Source: CAWAVN01 sp963844315 (GTDB lineage Bacteria; Planctomycetota; Planctomycetia; Planctomycetales; Planctomycetaceae). From it: 64,000 bases of DNA. The notes under the pieces were generated by a model. It ran no database searches. It saw nothing but the letters and a program-made list of their open reading frames with translations, and was not told the origin of the DNA. Positions 19,439-28,289 of the stretch are shown here, one piece after another. The position numbers were made by a program, and so were the translations under genes. Location: contig CAWJOC010000024.1 in assembly GCA_963844315.1 (NCBI GenBank), positions 360,750 to 424,749 on the forward strand, written 5' to 3'. Positions within the stretch are counted from its first letter, which is position 1. Each line of letters opens with the position of its first letter.

Positions 19439-19475
19439 AAAGCCCGGTGCGTTTTCGCGAACCGGGCTTCTTTGG
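19439..19475 (-). terminator. Rho-independent-type terminator after the glutathione peroxidase gene
   Basis: The stem AAGCCCGGT pairs with ACCGGGCTT around a loop of about 12 bases; on the minus strand the stem is followed by TTTTCT. It lies about 150 bases beyond the peroxidase stop, after a family C repeat. The hairpin would also work on the plus strand (CTTCTTT follows). Confidence 0.65.
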
Positions 19476-19493
19476 TTTGCTTTGTCCCCTCTC

Positions 19494-19603
19494 CCCTGGG
19501 GGGAGAGGGTCAGGGTGAGGGGGACGATTTAATATCGGTATGCACTCTTCATCGTCCCCCTCATCCGGCCTTCGGCCACCTTCTCCCCAGGGGAGAAGGG
19601 ACA
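19494..19603. repeat. Long two-armed repeat, family C, copy 2
   Basis: Compact copy: a GTCCCCTCTCCCC hairpin, GGGTCAGGGTGAGGGGGACG, a spacer, then CATCCGGCCTTCGGCCACC and TTCTCCCCAGGGGAGAA before GGGACA. It is immediately downstream of the peroxidase stop. Confidence 0.88.
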
Positions 19604-19628
19604 TATTGAAGCCTCTTTTTTCGCGATG

Positions 19629-20204
19629 TTACGATTTCGTTTTCAACTCGCGTTCGATGGCTTCGACGACGGGCTTGGAGCTGGGGTTGACGCCGGTGCG
19701 GAAGCGGCCCACGACTTGGCCTTCGCGGTTGACGAGGAACTTCTCGAAGTTCCATTTCACCTTGCCGGGATCTTGCGGATAGGCGGTCTCCGAGGTGAGG
19801 TGCTTGAAGAGGTCGGCGGCCTGTTCGCCGTTGACGTCCACCTTGGCGAACATGGGGAAGGTCACGCCGTAGTTCTTCTTGCAGAAGCTGGCGATTTCCG
19901 TGGAGTCGCCCGGCTCTTGCTTGCCGAACTGGTTGCAGGGAAAGCCCAACACGACCAGGCCCTCTTTCGAATACTTTTCGTGCAAGGCTTGCAAGTCTTC
20001 ATACTGCGGCGTCGCTCCGCATTGGCTGGCGACGTTCACGATCAAGAGCACCTTGCCTTTGTATTCGGAAAGCTCCACGGGTTTGCCCGCGAGCGAAGTC
20101 ATTTTGTGGCCCAGCACGGGAGAATCCCCTTTCTTGTCTTCCGCGACGGCTGATTGCCAAAGTCCCAATCCCAGCACCGCCGCACACACAGTCCACTTGT
20201 TCAT
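19629..20204 (-). CDS. Glutathione peroxidase-family thiol peroxidase, exported
   Basis: Peroxide-reducing enzyme of the GPx family, cysteine type, probably using thioredoxin rather than glutathione. The ATG at 20204 is preceded by AAGGAG and starts a signal peptide (MNKWTVCAAVLGLGLWQSAV, then AED). The catalytic segments are NVASQCGATPQYEDL (peroxidatic Cys), FPCNQFGKQEPG with the Gln, and VKWNFEKFLV with the Trp and Asn. The length after the signal is about 168 residues, normal for the family. The longer frame upstream to 20255 is not homologous. The gene is intact. Confidence 0.92.
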   Translation of the reverse strand: MNKWTVCAAVLGLGLWQSAVAEDKKGDSPVLGHKMTSLAGKPVELSEYKGKVLLIVNVASQCGATPQYEDLQALHEKYSKEGLVVLGFPCNQFGKQEPGDSTEIASFCKKNYGVTFPMFAKVDVNGEQAADLFKHLTSETAYPQDPGKVKWNFEKFLVNREGQVVGRFRTGVNPSSKPVVEAIERELKTKS

Positions 20205-20395
20205 AATCGAAAGGCTCCTTGAGGTGTTTGGAGAAGTGACGAATGTCAGTCCCATTCAGTGTACCGAACCGCCCGCAAGAAGAAAGGGAGAGGAGTAACG
20301 ACCGCTGATAAAAAGCGAAACGGGAATTGCAATTCAATCCCCAATGGGTAAGGTAAAGAGAGCCATTTCCCCAACTCCTTTCGGAGGATGTTCCC

Positions 20396-21280
20396 ATGTC
20401 GCGTCGATTCGGATTTCTGAGTGTGGCCTTGGTGCTATTTGGCAGCGCAATGGCCTGGTTCTTCGATGTTCCCCTGCTCCCCGCGCAAGTGCCGGGCGTC
20501 ACGCCGGTGGAGGAAGTGCCGCAGGCGGTGGTTCCCGCTCCGCCCGCCCATCGGAAGGAAGGGGTTTTCGATTTCCATGCGATGAGTGAAAACGAACAAA
20601 AAATCCAGAAGGCCCTGGGCGATCCCGTAGAGATTCAATTCATCGATACGCCCCTTAAGGATGCGATGGATTTCTTGGCCGATGCCCACAAAATCACGAT
20701 TCTCATTGATGAGCAAGGTCTCACCGAAGAAGGCGTGGCGATTGATGAGCCAATCAACCGAGAACTCTCGAAGATCAAACTCGACAGCGCCCTCAAGATC
20801 ATGTTGGAACCGCTGGGATTGACTTATGTGATTGAGGATGAGGTCCTCAAAATCACCACCACCATCGCCGCCAATGAAAAACGCACCACGCGGGTTTATA
20901 ACACCGGCTATCTGCAGCAAATCGGCGTGGAGCCGGAGGCCCTCTCCAAAACTATCAAAGCCGTGGTCAAGCCGGACCAATGGCGGGCGAACGGCATGTC
21001 TTCGGAATTGGCCGCCCGTCCCGAGAAGCCCGCCGTGGTTTCGCGGGATGAGCAAGGCTCGTTCCGCGTGTGGGACGTGCAAACCGGAAAGCAAATCAAC
21101 CAGGCGCTGCTCCAAAACGTGCAAGCCGGAGGCGCATCCCCGGAACCCCCGGCATTAAGCTCGATTGAAGTTTTGGGCGACATGCTGGTGGTCTCCGCCC
21201 CGAAATCCGTACACGACGAAATCCAAAAGCTGCTCGTGCAACTCGACCGCCGCTGGGAATTGGAGCTTGGAAAGCAGTAG
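20396..21280 (+). CDS. Secretin/TonB N-terminal (STN)-type exported protein
   Basis: 294 residues, exported. GGAGG lies nine bases ahead of the ATG at 20396, and the N-terminus is a signal peptide (FGFLSVALVLFGSAMAWFF). Residues 70-160 fit the short STN-like fold found in secretins and in many stand-alone planctomycete proteins: VEIQFIDTPLKDAMDFLADA, ILIDEQGLTEEGVAIDEPIN, LDSALKIMLEPLGLTYVIED, LKITT. A second small alpha/beta part ends in SSIEVLGDMLVVSAPKSVHD. Which complex it serves is unknown; no secretin pore is nearby. The gene is intact and precedes the GntR/ABC operon by about 180 bases. Confidence 0.75.
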   Translation: MSRRFGFLSVALVLFGSAMAWFFDVPLLPAQVPGVTPVEEVPQAVVPAPPAHRKEGVFDFHAMSENEQKIQKALGDPVEIQFIDTPLKDAMDFLADAHKITILIDEQGLTEEGVAIDEPINRELSKIKLDSALKIMLEPLGLTYVIEDEVLKITTTIAANEKRTTRVYNTGYLQQIGVEPEALSKTIKAVVKPDQWRANGMSSELAARPEKPAVVSRDEQGSFRVWDVQTGKQINQALLQNVQAGGASPEPPALSSIEVLGDMLVVSAPKSVHDEIQKLLVQLDRRWELELGKQ

Positions 21281-21397
21281 GCGGTATGCAGTAGGCACAG
21301 GGCAGTGGAAAAACTGACCGCGCCTTTTTCTCCACTGAAAACTGAAAACCCCAACAGACCACGAATAGCTGACAAATTCTTTCGCCGCCCGACGGAC

Positions 21398-21427
21398 TTG
21401 ACAAGCGTTAAATTGTATCACTATACT
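21398..21427 (+). promoter_or_regulatory. Sigma-70-type promoter of the GntR/ABC operon
   Basis: Perfect -35 box TTGACA (21398-21403), an 18-base spacer and a near-perfect -10 box TATACT (21422-21427). The regulator gene begins 31 bases downstream. Confidence 0.8.
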
Positions 21428-21433
21428 GATACA
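21414..21433. promoter_or_regulatory. Probable GntR operator
   Basis: Inverted repeat TGTATCA, six bases, TGATACA. It overlaps the -10 box of the promoter, as expected for autorepression by the YtrA-type regulator encoded immediately downstream. The assignment is inference from position and symmetry. Confidence 0.7.
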
Positions 21434-21457
21434 GTCTAACTGTTGTCCGAGGTGGCC

Positions 21458-21877
21458 GTGCACATTGAAATCTCGCTCCAGGATGGCGTTCCCATCTACC
21501 GTCAGATCGTGAATCAGGTGAAATACCTGATCGCTTCCGGCCGGCTGCGGCCCGGCGAGGAACTGCCCGCCATCCGCACGCTGGCCGAACAGCTCACGAT
21601 CACGCCCAACACCGTCGTCAAAGCCTACGGCGAGTTGGAGCAAGAGGGCGTCCTCATCAAACGCCGCGGCGCGGGCACTTACGTGGCTGAGACTTCCTCC
21701 CGCTTGGCCCGCAAAGAGCAGAAGAAGATTCTCGAGCAAAGGGCCGATGCGCTTCTGGCGGAGGCGGACCAGTTGAACTTCAGTTTGGACGAGGTGCTGG
21801 ACATCGTCCGCGCCCGCCAGGCGGTCTTGACCAAGTCGCTCTCCAAGGAGACAAGCCATGTCAACAAGTGTGGTTGA
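21458..21877 (+). CDS. GntR-family (YtrA type) transcriptional regulator
   Basis: Small repressor of about 139 residues. Residues 1-75 form the winged helix (GVPIYRQIVNQVKYLIASGR, LPAIRTLAEQLTITPNTVVK, GVLIKRRGAGTYVAE). The remaining short helical tail (DALLAEADQLNFSLDEVLDI) is the YtrA-type dimerisation region rather than a ligand domain. The GTG at 21458 is chosen because GAGG lies five bases upstream and it gives the family start VHIEISLQDG; TTG at 21443 and GTG at 21452 are alternatives. The gene overlaps the ABC ATPase gene by 20 bases, so they are translationally coupled. It probably represses its own operon through the site at 21414-21433. Confidence 0.9.
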   Translation: MHIEISLQDGVPIYRQIVNQVKYLIASGRLRPGEELPAIRTLAEQLTITPNTVVKAYGELEQEGVLIKRRGAGTYVAETSSRLARKEQKKILEQRADALLAEADQLNFSLDEVLDIVRARQAVLTKSLSKETSHVNKCG

Positions 21878-22763
21878 GGTCCAGGGACTTTCGCGGACAT
21901 TCGGAAACACCAAGGCTCTGGACAACCTCAGCCTGTCTGCCGAAGTAGGCAACGTGTATGGGCTGGTGGGGGCAAACGGCGCAGGAAAAACCACGCTTAT
22001 GAAGCATCTCTTGGGCTTGCTCAAAGCCGAGGAGGGATCCGTCCGCGTGTTTGGCCGGGATCCCGTTCGGAATCCCGTCGAGGTCCTGGGGCGGATCGGA
22101 TACTTGTCGGAAGAACGCGATCTGCCCGAATGGATGCGGATCCATGAGCTATTAAGATACACCAGGGCGTTCCACCCGCAGTGGGATGAAGGCTACGCCC
22201 GCGAGCTTTTAGACACTTTTGGCCTGGATGGAGCCAAGAAGGTCAAGGATCTCTCCAAGGGGATGCGGGCACAGGCGGGCTTGATTGCGGCGGTCGCCCA
22301 TCGGCCGGAATTGCTTTTGTTGGATGAACCCTCGACCGGATTGGATGCCGTCGTCCGCAAGGACATTCTCAACGCCGTGATCCGCATGGTCGCGGACGAA
22401 GGCCGGACGGTGATCTTTTCGTCGCACCTCTTGGATGAGGTCGAGCTGATGTCGGACTACGTTTTCATGGTGGACCAGGGCCGGTTGGTTCTGGATGGCC
22501 CCTTGGACCACGTCAAGGAGCAGCATCAACTCTTGAGCGTGCAGTTTGGGTCGGCCCAGGCCGAGCTTCCGCGAATCGAAGGGATACTCTCGGCGGAACG
22601 GCGCGGGCCGGGCTGGTCGCTCGTCTGCAACGGAGCCAAGCAACAAATCCTCGCTTCGCTGGGAGCCGTCGGCGGGGAAGTCACGTATTCCCGAAACGCA
22701 TCGCTTCAGGAAATCTTCGTGGCCCGCGTGGGCCGCGACCGGCTGACGACTCTCGAGGCCTGA
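21858..22763 (+). CDS. ABC transporter ATP-binding protein
   Basis: ATPase of 301 residues. Motifs: Walker A GANGAGKTT, Q-loop region replaced by GYLSEERDLPEW, signature LSKGMRAQAG (LSKGM form), Walker B LLLLDEPSTGLD, and switch His in FSSHLLDEVE. The C-terminal 80 residues form a regulatory extension, as in drug or antibiotic exporters controlled by YtrA-type regulators. AAGGAG precedes the ATG, inside the regulator gene. It works with the permease encoded three bases downstream. The substrate is unknown; cell-envelope stress or antimicrobial export is the usual role of this operon type. Confidence 0.93.
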   Translation: MSTSVVEVQGLSRTFGNTKALDNLSLSAEVGNVYGLVGANGAGKTTLMKHLLGLLKAEEGSVRVFGRDPVRNPVEVLGRIGYLSEERDLPEWMRIHELLRYTRAFHPQWDEGYARELLDTFGLDGAKKVKDLSKGMRAQAGLIAAVAHRPELLLLDEPSTGLDAVVRKDILNAVIRMVADEGRTVIFSSHLLDEVELMSDYVFMVDQGRLVLDGPLDHVKEQHQLLSVQFGSAQAELPRIEGILSAERRGPGWSLVCNGAKQQILASLGAVGGEVTYSRNASLQEIFVARVGRDRLTTLEA

Positions 22764-22766
22764 CCC

Positions 22767-24433
22767 ATGAAAACGCCTGCGCAAGCGATGATCTGGGAGC
22801 TTTGGCGAACCAGCCGGTGGGAGCTTTTCGGGGCGGATCGCGTGGCAACTGCTTTTGGTCGGGTTGTTCTACGCCCTGACTTTCAGCCATTTCACCACCC
22901 CCGAGTCCATCCCCGTAATTCGCGGAATCGTCCTCATGCTCTTAATGATCGTGAGCTTGTTCTCCACGACCTGGCTGAGCAACATTGAAAGCCGTCAAAG
23001 GGGGTTTTGTTTTCGCCTGGGATTCACGCGGCCCGTCTCGACGGCCAAGCTCGTCCTGGTTCCCATGCTGTTCATCATGGCCTCCGCCGTGGTGTGTTTC
23101 TTTTTGCCGGTGATGCTGTTTCGCCTACTCTTCGGCAGCCCGATGCCGTTTTTTGGACCGGCGGCGGTGATTGCCTGTTCCATCGCGGTCTTCGTGATGA
23201 GCACCTGGTCACCGACGACGCTGTTCGGCAAGTGCGTGGGAATCGGGGCCGGCACTGTGGCAATGTTTTGGGGGGTGGCTGGATTGCTCGCGATGAGCGG
23301 CGATCCCGATCCGCTGATTCTTGTCCTGGGAAAGCCGGACGCTTTTGATTTTGCGTGGCCGGAGTCTCTGGGACTCTTCGCGGTCACTGTGCTGGCTTGT
23401 GTGGTGACGGTGTTCGCGGTGGACCGGCAACGCCATGGCGCGGCCTTGCGATGGAAATGGAAAATCCGCTGGCCCGGACTCTGGCGGCAATCGGCGGGAA
23501 ACCGTCGGCCCTTCTCCCGCCCGACTGGCCGCCCAATTCTGGTTTGAACTGCGACGGGTCGCGCCCGGATGCTTGCTCGCGGGGATCCTGGTCCCGCTGG
23601 TGGCGCTCTTTGTGATTGCCCTCGCCAAGAATGAAAATCCGAATTGGCCCTACGCGCCTTTGGCCTGGCTCTTCGCGCTTTTGGTGGGCCCGGTGGTCTG
23701 CCAGTTCATTGGGATCGACGGCGCGGCGGGACTAAGGCACAAGCAGGGAGCGGTGCAATATTCCGTGTTCGAGGCCACGCGGCCTCTCAGAGCCGACCAG
23801 ATTGTTCTCATGAAACTCTTCGTGGTCGCGGCGTGCTCGTTCGCCGCTTGGTTTTTTATGGCAGCGACGGCGGGGGCTCATGCGGTGCTTTCAGACGATG
23901 CGGACAATTGGAGGAAACTCCAAGCGGCCCTCGCGGAAGCGTTTGGGACGATTCGCTTCTCCTGGTGGTGGCTGGCGGGCGCGTGCAGCCTCCTGTTGTT
24001 CTATGTGAGCAGCAGCTCGGTGCTTCTGGCCTTCGTGTTATGGATGCCGCTGCACGCCCGGATGTTTTTTGGCTTGTGTCTGTTCGGGTACGTGCATGTA
24101 ATCCTGGCGGTCGTGGACGCCGCCAAGGACAATTGGTCGCTCTATCCGCTGTGGATCGCCTATGGTTGGGTCTTCTCCGTCGCGATTGCTTTCGGCTGTA
24201 TTTTCGTCCTTCGAAAATCACTCGCCTCGGGCTATCTTGGCCGGCGGGTTTTTGGCTCCGCCTGTTTGTTGTGGGCCATTTACGTAGCCTCAATTGTGAC
24301 GCTGTACGCCAAGATCGACGAGCTGTTCCCAATCCCCGCCGCCGCTCTGGCATTCGGGGCGGCAATGCTCTTGGTTCCGCTGGCGACCACGGCAATTGCT
24401 CCACTCGCCCTGGCATCACACCGGCACCGCTGA
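22767..24433 (+). CDS. ABC transporter permease (two frameshifts)
   Basis: Integral membrane partner of the ATPase, in two halves of about six membrane segments each. Hydrophobic stretches include GIVLMLLMIVSLFSTTWL, LVLVPMLFIMASAVVCFFLP, CLLAGILVPLVALFVIAL and LFVVAACSFAAWFFMA. The ATG at 22767 starts MKTPAQAMIWELWRTSRWE. The frame changes near 22838, where IAWQLLLVGLFYALTF resumes, and near 23500, where LAAQFWFELRRVAPG resumes; each break needs one base. It is the last gene of the GntR-ABC operon. A nested palindromic element follows from 24456. Confidence 0.85.
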
Positions 24434-24455
24434 ACGGGACGTCGAGGCGAGCAGC

Positions 24456-24620
24456 GGGGGTGGCTGGGGTCAGGTTGTCGCCAGCAGGCTTTGAATACAG
24501 GTTGAGCGTCATGCGACAACCTGCCCCCAGGGATGGGTACGCATCGATCTAGGGGCAGGTTGTCGATTCTGCTGAACTCAAAGCTCCGAGCCATCCACGA
24601 CAACCTGACCCCAGCCACCC
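24456..24620. repeat. Nested palindromic element, family E (CAGGTTGTCG)
   Basis: Outer arms GGGTGGCTGGGGTCAGGTTG (ending at TCG 24480) and CGACAACCTGACCCCAGCCA (from 24598). Inner arms CGACAACCTGCCCCCAG (24518-24535) and AGGGGCAGGTTGTCG (24551-24565). Only one copy occurs in the window. It stands at the 3' end of the ABC operon, where it could act as a terminator. A TACAGCCTACAGGCTAAGG motif follows at 24640. Confidence 0.85.
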
Positions 24621-24821
24621 AACCGGACTCCTTCTGCCTACAGCCTACAGGCTAAGGCCTAAAGTCTATGTCTTTCCCTGGGAAATTCGGAAAGTTCTGC
24701 TAACATGCAGCTTTCCCTTGCTCCCAGCCGGAACTTTGGGTGTTGGCTGATGGATGGCCCAAAACCCCGGCGGAGTGATTCCCCCCTCAGGATGACCTAC
24801 CCAACTCAGGGATTCGATACG

Positions 24822-26984
24822 ATGCCCATTGACGCCTACGATCCATGTCCCTGCGGCAGCGGCAAAAAGTTCAAGTTTTGCTGCATTGCGGTCGCGGACG
24901 ACATCGACAAGGTTTACAAGTACCAGGAAAAGCACCAGACGCAATCCTCGCTGCAAGTCATCGACCGGGTGCTCGCGACCAAAAAGGATTTGCCTTGGGG
25001 CCACATCACCAAGGCCAGCCTGTTGCTCCAGGAGGGCGATTATCACGGAGCCAGAGAGGCGCTGATCCCGCTCTTGGAGAAAACGCCCGACCACGCCTTT
25101 GCCATCGCGCTTTATGCCACGTCGGCCTTCGCAAGTGCGGGCTACGACAAAGCCAAGCCCGCGATTTACCGGGCCTATCAGAAAAGCGCTAGCCCCTTTC
25201 CCGATGTCGTCGGCTCACTGTCGATGGGCATTGCCGCCTGGATGTTCAGCCGCAACAAATTCATGAGCTGCCGGCAACATCTGGCCCAGGCGATGCGGCT
25301 GGTTCCGGACGAGGACAAGCAGGACATTTTCATCAGGCTTTTGGAATTCGACAGCAACGGCGATCTGCCCTATCCTTTGCGCAGCGTGCACCAGCTTTCA
25401 CCGTATGCTCCGCCGGAATCCGCCGATCCCGCTCAGAAAGACGAACTGAAAAAACTGACGCATCGGGCCGAAGCGCTCGTCGCCATCGGGTGTTTCGAAC
25501 CCGCCGCCGATGCCTACCGCCATTTGGCCGAAAAGGACCCTAACAACGCCGGTCTCTGGCAGAATGCCGGGTTTTGCGCGGCGTGGAACGGGGATGAAGC
25601 CCGTGCCGCCGAGGGATTGCACCGGGCGGCGAAACTGCATCAAGATCCCGAAGCCGCCGTGGAATGCGAAACGCTGGCCCAACTTCTGGACCTGAACCAG
25701 CCGGACGCCCAATGGCCCGTCACCAGCGTGGCGTATCGGGTGGGTTCGGTCGGCAGGCTGCTCACGCTATTGGATGAGCATGAGCGATTTGTCCGCTTGC
25801 CCGAACCAGCCCGACAGCCCAGCGACGATCAAGCCCCCAGCATCGCCTTCACGATTTTAGACCGCCCGCCGCTGCCCGAAGATCCCGCCCTTTGGCCCGA
25901 ACCGGACGCCATTCCCCGCGCCATCGGCCAATTGGACGTGGCCGATCAACCGGAAGACCGGGAATATCAACTGTTGCTGACAGGGACGGATGGGGAAACG
26001 CTAGGACCAGCCCGCGAGTTGTTCGAGAGCGTTGCCCAAGAGGTGATCGAATCCTCGAAGGCGGAAGACCACCCGTTGATTTATTCCAACGCCCGCGAAC
26101 TGGCCCCGCTGCTCTTCACCTGGCATTTCCCCAAAAAAATGCCGGTGTTCCGGCAATCGCTGATGGAACATCACCGCTGGGAGAAAAACGTCGAGGACAT
26201 CTGGCCGAACACGCCGCTGAACGGTCTGGGCGGCAAGACGCCCAACGAAGTCAAGGGCCAACCGGACCTGCAAATCCCGCTCAAGGCGGCGATCTACGTG
26301 CTGGATGCGTTTTGCGACCGCCACGGACATAAAATCGACATCCCCGCGGTTTGCGAACGTTTTGGCGTGCCCCGTCCAGAGGCCATCGAAACCAAGCCCA
26401 CGCTGCCTTTGCAATCGTTCTCGGCGATGCAAATCCATCGCCTGAAGTTCCCCGAACTCTCCGACGACCAATTGATCTACGTGCTCAACCGGGTGCTGCT
26501 CATCCATCATCATGGCGTTCTGCGGGAAGTGCTTTTGGAAGCTTTGTCCCGCCCCAGTTGCGTGGAGAAGGTCGATCTCGAGCGCACCTACAACACCCTG
26601 GCGGAACTCGCCCGCGACCGGAACGACCGCGATGACACCTACCATTGGATCAGCGAAGGCCAAAAGCACAGCCAAACCCTGGACCAGCCGTTCGAGAAGC
26701 TGATCCGCTGGGAAATGCGAGAGCTGGCGTTCCGGGCGGAAGACCCGGGCGACCCCAATTTGATGCCCTTGGTGCAGAAGCTCGCCCGCAAGTACGCGAA
26801 AAAGCTGCCGCAACTTTTGGATTACATCAAGACGCTGCTCTCGGCTTATGGCATCGACCCGCCCGCCAATCTGGAGGACATGGCCGACGCCACGGGCACG
26901 ATTTCCACCGGCGGCATCTGGACCCCCGGCCAACAGGCCGAAGACACCGGCGAAAAGAAAATCTGGCTCCCCGGCCAGAGCTAA
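24822..26984 (+). CDS. SEC-C metal-binding, TPR-containing protein
   Basis: 720 residues, cytoplasmic. It begins almost directly with a SEC-C zinc motif (DPCPCGSGKKFKFCC), and long helical repeats of TPR character follow from about residue 40 (LLQEGDYHGAREALIPLLEK, DHAFAIALYATSAFASAGYD, AEALVAIGCFEPAADAYRHL). The C-terminal third is also helical (LIYVLNRVLLIHHHGVLREV) and ends with a Gly/Thr-rich tail (WTPGQQAEDTGEKKIWLPGQ). The ATG at 24822 is chosen because the zinc motif starts seven codons later; the frame is open upstream to 24705. SEC-C motifs bind zinc in SecA and in many uncharacterised proteins, usually as a protein-contact module. The function is unknown. Confidence 0.75.
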   Translation: MPIDAYDPCPCGSGKKFKFCCIAVADDIDKVYKYQEKHQTQSSLQVIDRVLATKKDLPWGHITKASLLLQEGDYHGAREALIPLLEKTPDHAFAIALYATSAFASAGYDKAKPAIYRAYQKSASPFPDVVGSLSMGIAAWMFSRNKFMSCRQHLAQAMRLVPDEDKQDIFIRLLEFDSNGDLPYPLRSVHQLSPYAPPESADPAQKDELKKLTHRAEALVAIGCFEPAADAYRHLAEKDPNNAGLWQNAGFCAAWNGDEARAAEGLHRAAKLHQDPEAAVECETLAQLLDLNQPDAQWPVTSVAYRVGSVGRLLTLLDEHERFVRLPEPARQPSDDQAPSIAFTILDRPPLPEDPALWPEPDAIPRAIGQLDVADQPEDREYQLLLTGTDGETLGPARELFESVAQEVIESSKAEDHPLIYSNARELAPLLFTWHFPKKMPVFRQSLMEHHRWEKNVEDIWPNTPLNGLGGKTPNEVKGQPDLQIPLKAAIYVLDAFCDRHGHKIDIPAVCERFGVPRPEAIETKPTLPLQSFSAMQIHRLKFPELSDDQLIYVLNRVLLIHHHGVLREVLLEALSRPSCVEKVDLERTYNTLAELARDRNDRDDTYHWISEGQKHSQTLDQPFEKLIRWEMRELAFRAEDPGDPNLMPLVQKLARKYAKKLPQLLDYIKTLLSAYGIDPPANLEDMADATGTISTGGIWTPGQQAEDTGEKKIWLPGQS

Positions 26985-27075
26985 AGCCAAAATACAAGCG
27001 GGCCTTGCTTGAGGAACAAATCCATGACCGCGGTTCGCCGTGGGCATGGCCTAGGCCACACTTTTTGGCGAAATA

Positions 27076-28203
27076 ATGACCATACGGTTTTCCGATGATA
27101 CACAGGCCATGGCCCGGGCTTTGGAATTGGCCGTTCGCGGCCAGGGATCCGTCGAACCCAATCCCCCGGTGGGGGCGGTGGTGGTCGATCCTGCGGGAAA
27201 CCTCTTGGGCGAAGGCTGGCACGAAAAATTCGGCGGCCCGCACGCGGAAGTCAACGCCCTCTCCGCCGCCGGTGAGCAGGCGCGGGGAAGCACGATTTAC
27301 ATCACCCTCGAACCCTGCTGCCATCACGGCAAAACCCCGCCCTGCACCAAAGCCATTCTCGCGGCGGGGATCAAGCGGGTGGTGATCGCAACCGGCGATC
27401 CCGCGCCGCACGCCCAAGGGGGCGGCATCCGCGAACTGGAACAAGCGGGCGTGGAAGTCGTTCAAGGAATCCTCCAAGAACAAGGCGAAAAACTCATTGC
27501 TCCCTTTGTGATGCTGTTCACAAAAGGCCGGCCCTATGTCCATGCGAAATGGGCCATGACGCTCGATGGAAAAATCGCCGCGCACACCGGGCATTCGCAG
27601 TGGATCTCCAATCCCGCCTCGCGCAAAGTGGTGCATGAATTGCGCGGCCGGATGGATGCCATCCTCATCGGCAAAGCCACCGCCCTGGCGGATGATCCGT
27701 TGCTCACCGCAAGGCCCCAGGGTCCCCGCACCGCCACGCGGATCATCGTGGACCGCCTGGCGTCATTGCCGCTTTCTTCCCGGCTCGTGCAAACAGTGAA
27801 AGACGCCCCGGTCCTGATCGCCGCCACGAACGAGGCCGATCCAAACCGCATCGCTCAACTCCAAAACGCGGGCGTGGAAGTCGTGACGTTTCCCGAATCC
27901 CACAAGGGCCGCGTGGATGTGGCCGCATTGCTACAGGAACTCGGCGGGCGGCGGTTGACGAACGTCCTGGTCGAAGGCGGCGGGCAACTCCTGGGCAGTT
28001 TTTTCGATGCTAAACTTATGGATGAGGTCCACGTTTTCATCGCCCCGAAACTCGTCGGCGGCCAGCCTTCCCCCAGTCCCCTGGCCGGTATGGGCCTTAA
28101 AACAATCCCCGAACTCCCGCAACTGACCGACCTGAAAATCCAAACCCTGGAAGGCGATGTCTACATCAATGGCCGCCTCCGGGAAGGCGAGAGGGGGAGA
28201 TAG
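27076..28203 (+). CDS. ribD: Bifunctional riboflavin deaminase/reductase RibD
   Basis: Catalyses two steps of riboflavin synthesis: deamination of the diaminopyrimidine phosphoribosyl compound, then NADPH reduction of the ribosyl chain. The deaminase half, residues 1-145, holds the zinc site GGPHAEVNAL (HAE) and LEPCCHHGKTPPC (PCxxxGxxPPC). The reductase half, residues 150-360, has MTLDGKIAAHTGHSQWISNP, then RGRMDAILIGKATALADDP and VLVEGGGQLLGSF. The length of 375 residues is typical. The ATG at 27076 has a poor ribosome site. It may be co-transcribed with the phosphatase that follows after about 85 bases. The gene is intact. Confidence 0.95.
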   Translation: MTIRFSDDTQAMARALELAVRGQGSVEPNPPVGAVVVDPAGNLLGEGWHEKFGGPHAEVNALSAAGEQARGSTIYITLEPCCHHGKTPPCTKAILAAGIKRVVIATGDPAPHAQGGGIRELEQAGVEVVQGILQEQGEKLIAPFVMLFTKGRPYVHAKWAMTLDGKIAAHTGHSQWISNPASRKVVHELRGRMDAILIGKATALADDPLLTARPQGPRTATRIIVDRLASLPLSSRLVQTVKDAPVLIAATNEADPNRIAQLQNAGVEVVTFPESHKGRVDVAALLQELGGRRLTNVLVEGGGQLLGSFFDAKLMDEVHVFIAPKLVGGQPSPSPLAGMGLKTIPELPQLTDLKIQTLEGDVYINGRLREGERGR

Positions 28204-28289
28204 GGAGAAGGGGAGAGGGGAAGTGGCAATAGCCGGGAGTAAGTCAACTCACCGTGGCAGAACTGAAAACCAAAAACTCAAAGGACATC

